Origin: JBAYJY01 sp041664945
GTDB taxonomy: Bacteria; UBP15; UBA6099
Direction: 5' to 3'
Assembly (NCBI GenBank): GCA_041664945.1
Contig: JBAYJY010000026.1
Coordinates: forward strand, 1 to 36,037
Length of the DNA: 36,037 nucleotides
In this document: one piece after another, positions 25,990-32,605 of the stretch
Numbering within the stretch: position 1 is the first letter of the stretch
Layout: every line of letters begins with the position of its first letter
Notes under the pieces: generated by a model
Seen by the model: only the letters and a program-made list of their open reading frames with translations
Told to the model about the DNA's origin: nothing
The model's database searches: none
Program-made: the position numbers and the translations under genes

Positions 25990-26349
25990 ATGTCCTTGAA
26001 ACCCCAGACTGATAAAGATATTCAAATCGAGTTATGCTTAAGGCATGGAACTCAATATTATGAAGCGCCAGAATACCAGAAAATAGGAATAGCAAATAAT
26101 ATTAAAAGTGGCTTACAACCTATAAATGGTCTACGCCATCCTCCAAAAGGAGATGCTTCAGGTTGGTATATTTGGGCTGGAGGGAAGTTATCAACTGATT
26201 TAGAATTTTTTGCACCTTTACACATATCACATTTGAAAGAGTGGTGTCCTTCTGTGATTAAATATTTAGGTCTACCACCCGGATGGAGATTTCTCATCGC
26301 TGGTGAGCATGAAGATATTTGGGAGGACGCCTCTCTGTTGAACATTTAG
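25990..26349 (+). CDS. Small cytosolic protein with GWYIWAG motif, immunity-like
   Basis: A 119-residue soluble protein. The core reads LRHPPKGDASGWYIWAGG, then FAPLHISHLKEWCPSVIKYLG and PPGWRFLIAGEHEDIW. I recognise this pattern from small stand-alone proteins annotated as immunity-protein-like (Imm33-related), but I am not sure of the family name. No signal peptide or membrane helix is visible. The ATG at 25990 is preceded by AAGG. The frame is open upstream only to the stop at 25981. If it is an immunity protein, no cognate toxin is adjacent, which is common in cassette arrays. Confidence 0.6.
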   Translation: MSLKPQTDKDIQIELCLRHGTQYYEAPEYQKIGIANNIKSGLQPINGLRHPPKGDASGWYIWAGGKLSTDLEFFAPLHISHLKEWCPSVIKYLGLPPGWRFLIAGEHEDIWEDASLLNI

Positions 26350-26407
26350 TTGTTTATGATAAACAGCACCAATCTGGATACACACTCGATACACATATTA
26401 AACGTAT

Positions 26408-26488
26408 GTTCACTGAGCGCATCATAGAGAGTTGAGATTACCGGAGCGGCGAGGACAGTTGTTGACAGAGGGGAGAATGTGGTAAGAT
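26408..26488 (+). repeat. Cassette promoter repeat, copy F
   Basis: Long form with GTTCACTGAGCGCATCATAG, ACCGGAGCGGCGAGGACAG, TTGACA (26462-26467), 15 bp, TAAGAT (26483-26488). The next start is 78 bp after the -10. Confidence 0.9.
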
Positions 26489-26566
26489 TAAAAGTGTTGA
26501 TGCCGGTATCAAGTATGATATGGGTAATGCCGGATAATATAAAATATTTAACCGGGAAAGCGCGCC

Positions 26567-26989
26567 ATGAACAAACTTATCAGCCTGATACTATTGCTCG
26601 CTATAGGCGGAGCGGCATTCTTCTTTTATTACAACAGCAGAATGGCGCCACCCGTCAAGGCATACCGCGAATACAGGCGCGCCGCATGCGTGGCAGAGTC
26701 GCCCGACGCGTCGCTTGCGAAATGGTCGCTCAAAATCGTAAACCGCGGCAAGAATGGCTCAGATGTGCAATACGAAGCCGACCAGAATGCGGTGTGGATA
26801 CCCGAACAGTCGGCCCTCCGGGCGGCCACGATCGTCAAAACGAAATACTCGGTTACGCTTCGACAACAGGACGGTCAATGGACTGTCGTTGCCGAAGACG
26901 TCATCGAAGAGAAATCGAACTACGCCGAAAATCGAAACGAATGGATCGACACGACACAAACCTCCAGAAGAATGCTTCAGCGCCGGTGA
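26567..26989 (+). CDS. Exported or membrane-anchored small protein, unknown function
   Basis: A 140-residue protein with one N-terminal hydrophobic helix (MNKLISLILLLAIGGAAFFF) and a soluble extracytoplasmic part rich in charged residues. The segment YSVTLRQQDGQWTVVAEDV resembles the beta-strand pattern of small cystatin/NTF2-like periplasmic domains, but no family is assigned. A purine-rich GGGAAAG precedes the ATG. Its GC content is close to the chromosomal average, unlike the AT-rich cassettes beside it. Confidence 0.65.
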   Translation: MNKLISLILLLAIGGAAFFFYYNSRMAPPVKAYREYRRAACVAESPDASLAKWSLKIVNRGKNGSDVQYEADQNAVWIPEQSALRAATIVKTKYSVTLRQQDGQWTVVAEDVIEEKSNYAENRNEWIDTTQTSRRMLQRR

Positions 26990-27051
26990 TGGAATAATTT
27001 CAGTGGATTGATGAAAAATATCCGGCTTAAAAAAAGAGAAAAGCTGGATCA

Positions 27052-27077
27052 GGTCCTGCGATTTGCGGGTTTTGCCT
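27052..27077 (+). repeat. Second dispersed repeat (GGTC-TGCGATTTGCGGGTTT), copy 1
   Basis: GGTCCTGCGATTTGCGGGTT followed by TTGCC. Related copies lie at 29036 and 30515, and an inverted one at about 27235-27256. It sits between the end of a cassette gene and the next promoter repeat. Confidence 0.6.
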
Positions 27078-27120
27078 CTTCACCCACCATCAGTCTGCAT
27101 ACACATCGTCCACACATTTC

Positions 27121-27211
27121 AACCGCAAGAGTTCACGGAGCACATCATCGAGAACTGATATTACCGGAGCGGTGAGGACAGTTGTTGACAGAGGGGTGAA
27201 TGTGGTAGGAT
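27121..27211 (+). repeat. Cassette promoter repeat, copy G (before dinD)
   Basis: Long form: AACCGCAAGAGTTCACGGAG, CATCATCGAGA, ACCGGAGCGGTGAGGACAG, TTGACA (27185-27190), 15 bp, TAGGAT (27206-27211). The similarity extends upstream to about 27100 (ACACATCGTCCACACATTTC), shared with copy J. The dinD start is 79 bp after the -10. Confidence 0.9.
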
Positions 27212-27234
27212 GACGCATGAGGCGATCAATTGAA

Positions 27235-27256
27235 ACTAAACCAAACCCGCAAATCA
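27235..27256 (-). repeat. Second dispersed repeat, inverted copy
   Basis: Read on the - strand this is TCTTGATTTGCGGGTTTGG, the inverse of the copies at 27052, 29036 and 30515. It lies in the leader of dinD. Confidence 0.5.
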
Positions 27257-27290
27257 AGACCTGACCACTTCTTACAGAGGAGTTAATCTT

Positions 27291-28136
27291 ATGGATAATA
27301 AACTTCCCGGTCCGGGCGAAATGTCGCCTTTCGAGCGGATACGTCGTACTAATAAGGCGGATGTGGAGTTCTGGACCAGCCGCGATTTCGCCGGCGTGCT
27401 CGGCTACAGCGACTACCGCAACTTCGAGCAGGTCGTAGGCAAGGCTCGTCTTGCATGTTTCAACAGCGGCCATAGGATTGAGGATCATTTCGTTGACATC
27501 ACCGAAATGATCGGGATCGGCAAAGGGGGACAGCGCGCCATCAAGACGATACTGCTCTCGCGCTATGCCTGTTACCTCATTGTCCAGAACGCCGATCCAT
27601 CGAAAGAAATCGTTGCTCTCGGCCAGACTTACTTTGCCGTTCAGACACGGCGTCAGGAACTGGCGGGTCGAGCGACGGAGGAGGAGCGCCGGTTACTGTT
27701 ACGGGAGGAAATGACAATGCATAACGTTCGGTTAGCAGGTACGGCAAAGGCGGCCGGCGTTATTGAACCGAGGGATTATGCCATCTTTCAGGACCACGGT
27801 TACCGTGGACTCTACGGCGGCATGGGCGCCCGTGATATTCACCGCCGCAAAGGACTGAAGAAAGGTCAGCAGATTCTCGACCACATGGGCAGCACGGAAC
27901 TTGCCGCTAACCTGTTCCGGGCGACTCAGACCGAGGAAAAACTCAAACGCGACAATGTCTGCAATAAGGAGCAGGCTCATCGCACACATAGCGAAGTGGG
28001 CGCTAAAGTTCGCAAGACAATCAAGGAACTTGGCGGTACGATGCCTGAAGATCTTCCAGCAGCCGACAGTATAAAAAAACTTGAAATTAAGAAGCAAAAG
28101 GCACAAAAGCCGCTGAAACAACCGCGAAATAAATAG
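27291..28136 (+). CDS. dinD: DNA-damage-inducible protein D
   Basis: A 281-residue protein matching DinD over its full length. The N-terminal BRO-N-like domain contains SPFERIRR, WTSRDFAGVLGYSDYRNFEQ and LSRYACYLIVQNADPSKEIV. The helical middle has FAVQTRRQEL and EERRLLLREEM. The C-terminal signature is GYRGLYGGMG with LDHMGSTELAANLFRATQTE. In E. coli DinD is SOS-induced and interferes with RecA filaments. GAGGAG lies 8 bp before the ATG. No clear LexA box is visible in its 80-bp leader; the promoter appears to be repeat copy G. The gene is GC-rich compared with neighbouring cassettes, so it was probably acquired separately. Confidence 0.93.
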   Translation: MDNKLPGPGEMSPFERIRRTNKADVEFWTSRDFAGVLGYSDYRNFEQVVGKARLACFNSGHRIEDHFVDITEMIGIGKGGQRAIKTILLSRYACYLIVQNADPSKEIVALGQTYFAVQTRRQELAGRATEEERRLLLREEMTMHNVRLAGTAKAAGVIEPRDYAIFQDHGYRGLYGGMGARDIHRRKGLKKGQQILDHMGSTELAANLFRATQTEEKLKRDNVCNKEQAHRTHSEVGAKVRKTIKELGGTMPEDLPAADSIKKLEIKKQKAQKPLKQPRNK

Positions 28137-28158
28137 AACAAGAGAATTGAGATGCGAG

Positions 28159-28214
28159 TGAGATTACCGGAGCTGTGAGGACAGTTGTTGACAGAGGGGA
28201 GAATGTGATAAGAT
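28159..28214 (+). repeat. Cassette promoter repeat, copy H
   Basis: Short form with GATGCGAGTGAGATTACCGG, one change in AGCTGTGAGGACAG, TTGACA (28188-28193), 15 bp, TAAGAT (28209-28214). The next start is 21 bp after the -10. Confidence 0.9.
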
Positions 28215-28235
28215 TGAAGATGATGCGGGGAGACA

Positions 28236-28610
28236 GTGTTTAAATTTATATTTCATCAACCTTATGCGTATCAAAGAATATGTCTACTTATTATGACATT
28301 TTGTTTTTTTGCTACTTATTTCATTTACTATTTATTTTTTGTCGTTTACTTTAGTAAAAAGTATTTTATTAATTTAATAAAAGATATAAAGCAGAATCAG
28401 AATAATATATATAAACAAATTAAGAAATCATTATTATTCATAGTGCTACCATCATTTACTTTTGAATATATTTTGTCCGAAGTAATTGATATAAATCCCG
28501 AATCGAAAGATGTAGATGTAATTGCATGGCTATACGATTTGAATAATATATTTTATTTTCTATTTGTAGCATGCGGATTATTTTATTTCTTCAAAACCAT
28601 TTTTCATTAG
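28236..28610 (+). CDS. Small AT-rich membrane protein
   Basis: A 124-residue protein from GTG at 28236, which has GGGGAG just upstream. Hydrophobic helices lie at about residues 14-42, 68-84 and 103-121. A lysine/asparagine-rich loop lies between the first two (LIKDIKQNQNNIYKQIKK). No family is recognised. A downstream ATG (MTFCFFATYF, about residue 19) is an alternative start but would cut the first helix. The very high AT content contrasts with dinD next door. Confidence 0.6.
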   Translation: MFKFIFHQPYAYQRICLLIMTFCFFATYFIYYLFFVVYFSKKYFINLIKDIKQNQNNIYKQIKKSLLFIVLPSFTFEYILSEVIDINPESKDVDVIAWLYDLNNIFYFLFVACGLFYFFKTIFH

Positions 28611-28633
28611 ATGTTTATTTATAAGGATTGCAA

Positions 28634-28736
28634 CACATCATCGAGAGTTGTTGACGGACAGATAGAAGAATAGATGCGTGTGAGATTACCGGAGCGGTGA
28701 GGACAGTTGTTGACAGAGGGGAGAATGTGATAAGAT
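28634..28736 (+). repeat. Cassette promoter repeat, copy I (with internal duplication)
   Basis: It begins with CACATCATCGAGAGTTG, then a partial extra TTGACGGACAG, then the GAATAGATGCGTGTGAG module, ACCGGAGCGGTGAGGACAG, TTGACA (28710-28715), 15 bp, TAAGAT (28731-28736). Both left-side modules occur here in series. Confidence 0.9.
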
Positions 28737-28756
28737 TGGGAAGCGTGGGAAGGCGG

Positions 28757-28799
28757 AAAGGAGATAATTAAGCAAGGTTACCCCGAATTTGCGAATTGG
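28757..28799. repeat. REP right-end remnant after copy I
   Basis: AAAGGAGATAATTAAGCAAG, then TTACCCCGAATTTGCG, resembles the right end of the transposase element at 23941-23988. The preceding GCGTGGGAAGGCGGAAAGGA is also shared with the region after copy K. Confidence 0.5.
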
Positions 28800-28808
28800 A
28801 CAAGTTGA

Positions 28809-29003
28809 ATGATATTTATAGATTTCATAAAATTTTGTTTAAGTATCATGCTGATTGGTTTTTTATTAATCAAGGGCAGGACATCAGACGAATCGGTAGA
28901 TGTTTATTATATTACGTTGGCTTTTTTAATTCTGTTTGGCGCTTATTCTTTATATAATATCATAATTTGGAATAGAAATAATAAAAACAATTTTATAAGA
29001 TAA
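28809..29003 (+). CDS. Very small two-helix membrane protein
   Basis: A 64-residue AT-rich gene. Hydrophobic helices span about residues 3-21 and 33-54, and a basic, asparagine-rich end follows (NRNNKNNFIR). No family is recognised and no clear ribosome-binding site is visible before the ATG, so its expression is less certain than that of the neighbours. Support comes from its position 72 bp after the copy I promoter and from a coherent two-helix pattern. Confidence 0.5.
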   Translation: MIFIDFIKFCLSIMLIGFLLIKGRTSDESVDVYYITLAFLILFGAYSLYNIIIWNRNNKNNFIR

Positions 29004-29035
29004 GACTGCGGTAAGGCAGTTGCGAAGAAGGGGAC

Positions 29036-29060
29036 TGGTCTTGCGATTTGCGGGTTTATG
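29036..29060 (+). repeat. Second dispersed repeat, copy 2
   Basis: GGTCTTGCGATTTGCGGGTT followed by TATGC. It again lies between a cassette gene and the next promoter repeat, as at 27052. Confidence 0.6.
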
Positions 29061-29100
29061 CACTTTCAACCGCACTCTGGATGCACATCGCCTACACATT

Positions 29101-29195
29101 TCAACCGCAAGAGTTCACGTTAAGCAGATCATCGAGAATTGAGATTACCGGAGCGGTGAGGACAGTTGTTGACAGAGGGGAGAATGTGATAAGTT
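29101..29195 (+). repeat. Cassette promoter repeat, copy J
   Basis: Long form: AACCGCAAGAGTTCACG, ATCATCGAGAATTGAG, ACCGGAGCGGTGAGGACAG, TTGACA (29169-29174), 15 bp, TAAGTT (29190-29195). The similarity to copy G continues upstream to about 29079. The next start is 46 bp after the -10. Confidence 0.9.
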
Positions 29196-29241
29196 TTTGA
29201 AGTAAGAAAATGTCTTATACAAAGACAAAGGATAACTAAGT

Positions 29242-29619
29242 ATGGAATACGCTTACGGTGTCATATATTTACTTGTAGATATACTAATTGTTATTTCACC
29301 GCTTGTTATAGGTATTATTGGATGGGTGATAGTAGCAGATATTTGGCGAATACTGTATGGCGCATTTTTTTCGATTGTTTTCCTAACAATACTCAAGTCC
29401 ACTTGGGGATTAGCAGTCCTTGAATCATTTATCTACGACCACGCTGGAAGCATAGTATTTTTATCAACACTTATTATTCTGTTTTCACCAACGCCTATTA
29501 CTATAAAAAGAAAAACTTCTAATAAATACGGTTTTCAAGCAAAGAAATATGCCTATGAAAAAAGACAAGCAGCAAATCAACAGCCTACTCATAAACGAAC
29601 AAAGAGACGAAATCGTTAA
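29242..29619 (+). CDS. Small membrane protein with basic tail
   Basis: A 125-residue protein with hydrophobic helices at about residues 6-31, 34-50 and 67-84. A strongly basic and polar C-terminus follows (KRKTSNKYGFQAKK to KRTKRRNR). A weak AAGGATAAC precedes the ATG. No family is recognised. The gene stands alone between copies J and K, and its codons are AT-rich. Confidence 0.6.
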   Translation: MEYAYGVIYLLVDILIVISPLVIGIIGWVIVADIWRILYGAFFSIVFLTILKSTWGLAVLESFIYDHAGSIVFLSTLIILFSPTPITIKRKTSNKYGFQAKKYAYEKRQAANQQPTHKRTKRRNR

Positions 29620-29650
29620 ACTATCATACACAAGACGGGGTACACATTTA

Positions 29651-29741
29651 AACCGCAAGAGTTCACGGAGCGGATCATCGAGAGTTGAGATTACCGGAGC
29701 GGTGAGGACAGTTGTTGACAGAGGGGAGAATGTGATAAGAT
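29651..29741 (+). repeat. Cassette promoter repeat, copy K (last)
   Basis: Long form: AACCGCAAGAGTTCACGGAG, ATCATCGAGAGTTGAG, ACCGGAGCGGTGAGGACAG, TTGACA (29715-29720), 15 bp, TAAGAT (29736-29741). The next gene is 189 bp away, the longest leader in the array. Confidence 0.9.
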
Positions 29742-29760
29742 TGGGAGCGTGGGAAGGCGG

Positions 29761-29797
29761 AAAGGAGATTATTATGTGAGATGTCCCCCAAATTCAA
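29761..29797. repeat. REP right-end remnant after copy K
   Basis: AAAGGAGATTATTATGTGAG then ATGTCCCCCAAATTC, similar to the right end of the transposase element. Its arrangement after copy K mirrors that after copy I. Confidence 0.5.
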
Positions 29798-29930
29798 AAC
29801 TTACCAGTAAAAGATCACGACGGTATGAAGAGGCTTCAATATTGCAAAGGTATATCTTCGTTCGAAGATGAATTAACAAACGTAGATTGCAATACATATT
29901 GATATTAAGTTTAAGTATTGAGAGGCTACT

Positions 29931-30374
29931 ATGAATCATTATTCTAATAACAAAGTAAAATATTTATGTCAGAGATTTAGCGCCTTTTTCGTTGATTGCT
30001 TTATTGTTTTTATAATATATTTATCAATCACCATAATATCCACACGCATACTTAAGCATTATTTGTCAAAAGAGGAATTAAAATCATTATTCCCAATATT
30101 CATATATATTGTTAATATATCTGCATTATTAATACATGCATTTTATTTTATTGTTATACAAAGCAAATACAAAACCACTATAGGCAAATATATATTTAAA
30201 TTAAAAATCATTCCAGAAGTTGAGGAATCTATAGATATTATGACAATGTTTATACGTTACTTATTTTTTGAATTCCCAATAACAGGATTTATATCTGCAT
30301 TTTTAATAATATTTGATGATAAGAACCAAGGATTACATGATAAAATCGCAAAAACATATGTAGTACCTATGTAA
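29931..30374 (+). CDS. RDD-family membrane protein
   Basis: A 147-residue protein of the RDD family (PF06271). The opening CQRFSAFFVDCFIVFIIYL has the arginine and aspartate of the family name. The middle TTIGKYIFKLKII and the closing GLHDKIAKTYVV are the other conserved segments. Hydrophobic helices lie at about residues 19-40, 54-78 and 108-127. RDD proteins are small transporters or membrane accessories; some are linked to Na+/H+ exchange, but most are untested. GAGAGG precedes the ATG. It is very AT-rich. It is the last gene of the array, after copy K. Confidence 0.8.
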   Translation: MNHYSNNKVKYLCQRFSAFFVDCFIVFIIYLSITIISTRILKHYLSKEELKSLFPIFIYIVNISALLIHAFYFIVIQSKYKTTIGKYIFKLKIIPEVEESIDIMTMFIRYLFFEFPITGFISAFLIIFDDKNQGLHDKIAKTYVVPM

Positions 30375-30514
30375 TATTACATGAATATTTAACATGTTGA
30401 TGTTGATAATAATTATGCTGGATAAAATGAACAATTATACAAACGAATTTGGCAAATATGCCTCTGCATATTATTTATCAATTGAAAGGAACAGCAAAAT
30501 GAATGGAATGGTGT

Positions 30515-30536
30515 CAAGTCTTGCGTTTTGCGGGTT
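30515..30536 (+). repeat. Second dispersed repeat, copy 3
   Basis: AGTCTTGCGTTTTGCGGGTT, similar to the copies at 27052 and 29036. No promoter repeat follows it. Confidence 0.5.
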
Positions 30537-30792
30537 TTGAATACGAAGGAGAGAAAACTTAATTCGTTTATACACCTACTTCCAACTTCCTCCCGCCCTC
30601 ATTTACTACTCGCCACTCCATATACCAGTCTTCATCTTTTTGTTACAGCTTTGTTACACGCAAAATCATTGATTTGAAAATCAGCAGATTATAAAAAACT
30701 CAATGGACATTCTTATTGTTTGAAGGAATTTATATACTTCTTTAACGCTTTTCCCTGTATTCTGTCTGCTATCTACTGTCTACTTCTTTTAA

Positions 30793-30850
30793 TGCCCCTA
30801 CCAAGACTCGAACTTGGCCACCGGGATTAGGAATCCCGCGCTCTATCCAT
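30793..30850 (-). tRNA. tRNA-Arg(CCU), 3' fragment only
   Basis: On the - strand GGATAGAGC (3' side of the D arm) is followed by an anticodon arm CGGGA-TTCCTAA-TCCCG with anticodon CCT. The variable loop is GTGG, the T arm is CCAAG-TTCGAGT-CTTGG, and the acceptor 3' strand TAGGGGC and discriminator A follow. The CCA end is not encoded. The 5' acceptor strand and the first half of the D arm are missing and replaced by AT-rich sequence, so it cannot fold into a functional tRNA. Such a 3' remnant is typical of the far attachment site of an integrated element. Confidence 0.75.
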
Positions 30851-31170
30851 AAATTATACTAATTATAAACATTTATCATGCGTGGAATATTGGTTGCTAC
30901 GAGGAGTGTTACAGATTCAACGTGGGAAAACGCAGGGATGAAAGACAGAATATTTCAGAGATTATAAACCCGGTATTCTATCAAATCGAGATTCTTAATG
31001 GGAAGCGACAGTTGGTTGGGGGTGAGTGATTACTGTGAGAAGAAGGAGTAACGTGTGGTGAAATACACCGCCTCAGTCAGACTACCTATTGCTCCACAAC
31101 CACCACTTTTCTTTCTCAACCGATTGAAGTAAAATCGTAATAAAGAAGATGTTTCGGGGAATATAATAAG

Positions 31171-31674
31171 ATGAATGCGCGATTGCTTAGGGCAAGGCCA
31201 CAATCAGGTGATTATGAAGAGTTGTATTTTTATGCTCAGAGCGACACGTTATGTGTGTTATTTGAAACTGAAGACTACGAGGAATACTGTGGTATTTTTG
31301 GTGTTGGATGTATGGATTATTCAAAAGTTGTTTTTGACAAAGATATTGCTTTTATTATTGCATGTGGACAAGGGTACATATTTGATATTAACAAAAGAAA
31401 AATACTTCATTTAACACAAAACGACACCTTACAGGATGTTGTTATAACTGGTTTTAATGGCTACTTCATAACATGTGATGATTTGAGTCTATCTTTGTAT
31501 GATACTGATTTGGTTTGGCAGAGTCAGAGAGTGTCATATGATGGAATTGAATTAGACGAAGTAAAAGAAGGTGTACTATATGGTAAAGTTTGGGATTTGT
31601 ATGAATGGCATCCATTCACATTAGATCTATCATCTTTTAGATATAAATGTAAGTGGATATGTAAAGAGTGTTAA
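31171..31674 (+). CDS. Small cytosolic protein of unknown function
   Basis: A 167-residue protein without signal peptide or membrane helix. It is beta-rich and contains WQSQRVSYDGIELDEVKEG and a YEWHPFTLDLSS segment. Small proteins with the WQS-RVS-DG and W-PF-LDL pattern occur widely as stand-alone genes, but I know no function. The C-terminus has three cysteines (CKWICKEC). It is AT-rich and lies in an eroded island beside a recombinase fragment, so it is probably an accessory gene. No strong ribosome-binding site is seen. Confidence 0.55.
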   Translation: MNARLLRARPQSGDYEELYFYAQSDTLCVLFETEDYEEYCGIFGVGCMDYSKVVFDKDIAFIIACGQGYIFDINKRKILHLTQNDTLQDVVITGFNGYFITCDDLSLSLYDTDLVWQSQRVSYDGIELDEVKEGVLYGKVWDLYEWHPFTLDLSSFRYKCKWICKEC

Positions 31675-31686
31675 TAATATATCTTC

Positions 31687-31926
31687 TCACTTCACCACTC
31701 TCAACGCCGTCTTGCCGTCACCGAACATCTTCTCTATCCACGGTCTGCACTGTGAGCAAATGAACCACTCGTCTGTCGTGTAATTCTTTTCCAATACGCC
31801 TTCGTCTCGACCCTGAATCAAATTCAGATCATCCTTAGAGGCGCCCGCCATCCGCGCCCCTATCGCGAAATCCTTCCTGAATGTTTTCATCGTTAGACCG
31901 CCGATTTGGCATTCTTTAACTGCCGC
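31687..31926 (-). pseudogene. Tyrosine recombinase, C-terminal fragment
   Basis: The open frame reads AVKECQIGGLTMKTFRKDFA, then MAGASKDDLNLIQGRDEGV and EKNYTTDEW. This is the end of the catalytic domain of a phage/island-type integrase: the IGGLT-x-x-x-x-R block with the second conserved arginine, the LIQGR segment and the tyrosine nucleophile in EKNY. An in-frame TGA (31927-31929) and unrelated sequence replace the remaining 200 or so residues expected upstream. An ATG at 31890 could start a 67-residue peptide, but that would not be an active enzyme. Confidence 0.6.
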
Positions 31927-32226
31927 TCATGCTGTGATTTAGGAGTTAGGATAATTTGTATTAATGTGTCGATGCCATCACTAATCCGCGACATGACAAA
32001 GCGGCGTCGAGACCGCCGCAGTCCAAAGCGCTTCGCGCGAAAATCAAATAGAATATCGAATATCGAACAAGGAATATCGAATTATGAAGGCCGCTTCGCG
32101 CGAAAAAACAGTAGAGGGCAGAAAGTAGATGGCAGAAAGGGAAAAACTGAAAAGGCAGTAGACAGCAGACAGTAAACAGCAGACAGGTGAAAGCGTAAAA
32201 ACAGCAAACTGCGAAAACAGAGAACA

Positions 32227-32261
32227 CAGAATCCAGAATCCAGAATCCAGAATCCAGAACT
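32227..32261. repeat. Tandem 7-bp repeat (CAGAATC)
   Basis: Four exact units of CAGAATC start at 32227, 32234, 32241 and 32248, followed by a variant, CAGAACT. Confidence 0.85.
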
Positions 32262-32307
32262 CAGCAAAAGGAGAAAATCAGCAAAAATCGTGAATATAGG
32301 ACCGGCA

Positions 32308-32388
32308 TTCTGAGGACAGAACTATTGAATACAGATTGCGCATCAAAAAGCGGGAAATACAAACACGCTTCTGAGGACAGAACTATTG
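32308..32388. repeat. Direct repeat pair, 20 bp, 61 bp apart
   Basis: TTCTGAGGACAGAACTATTG occurs exactly at 32308-32327 and 32369-32388. The bases just after are GAATAC-like in the first copy and GTATTC-like in the second, which are reverse complements of each other. Confidence 0.9.
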
Positions 32389-32446
32389 TATTCAGAATGA
32401 ATGATAAAAACTCGACGAAAAGCGTAAAAATGACCATAAAAAAGCT

Positions 32447-32464
32447 GTTTTAGGGCTCTAAAAC
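32447..32464. repeat. Inverted repeat beside the 11-bp array
   Basis: GTTTTAG and CTAAAAC are perfect 7-bp arms around GGCT, 16 bp before the phased repeats. Confidence 0.7.
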
Positions 32465-32480
32465 GCGTTTACTGTACACC

Positions 32481-32579
32481 TTTTACGTACTTCTTACGTA
32501 TCTTTTACGCACCTTTTACGCACTAATTACGCACTTCTTACGTATGATTTACGCACCTTTTACGTATCTTTTACGCACT
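32481..32579. repeat. Nine tandem 11-bp units with exact helical phasing
   Basis: TACG occurs at 32484, 32495, 32506, 32517, 32528, 32539, 32550, 32561 and 32572, that is, nine times at exactly 11-bp steps. The consensus unit is TTTTACGYAYY; units vary at the first three and last four positions while the length never changes. The period is not a multiple of three, so it is not a coding repeat. A protein-binding array (iteron-like or regulatory) is the simplest idea. Confidence 0.9.
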
Positions 32580-32605
32580 ATATTTTGCGCGCAACTCTGA
32601 TTTAT

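Larger units (their letters stand above)
30375..31170. other. Non-coding stretch at an island edge
   Basis: About 800 bp without a convincing gene. It holds a third direct copy of the second repeat (30515-30536), an inverted copy of the CAGTA/CAGAC low-complexity motif (30757-30786), and the tRNA-Arg fragment (30793-30850). The stretch 30851-31170 has nothing else I can identify. Confidence 0.6.

Noticed and set aside
22387..29741. Interpretation of the repeat array as CRISPR
   Set aside because: Spacers are hundreds of bases, of varied length, and contain genes; repeats are too long and there are no cas genes.
22387..30374. Interpretation as a classical integron
   Set aside because: No attC-type core (GTTRRRY with paired inverse core) is visible at the cassette ends and no integron integrase is in the window; kept only as an analogy.
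30793..30850. Functional tRNA-Arg
   Set aside because: The 5' acceptor strand and the first half of the D arm are absent; upstream sequence cannot pair with TAGGGGC.
31906..32267. Short frames on both strands at 31906-32175 and 31961-32267
   Set aside because: They translate simple repeats (GAATATCGAA, CAGACAG and CCAGAAT types) and have no coding character.
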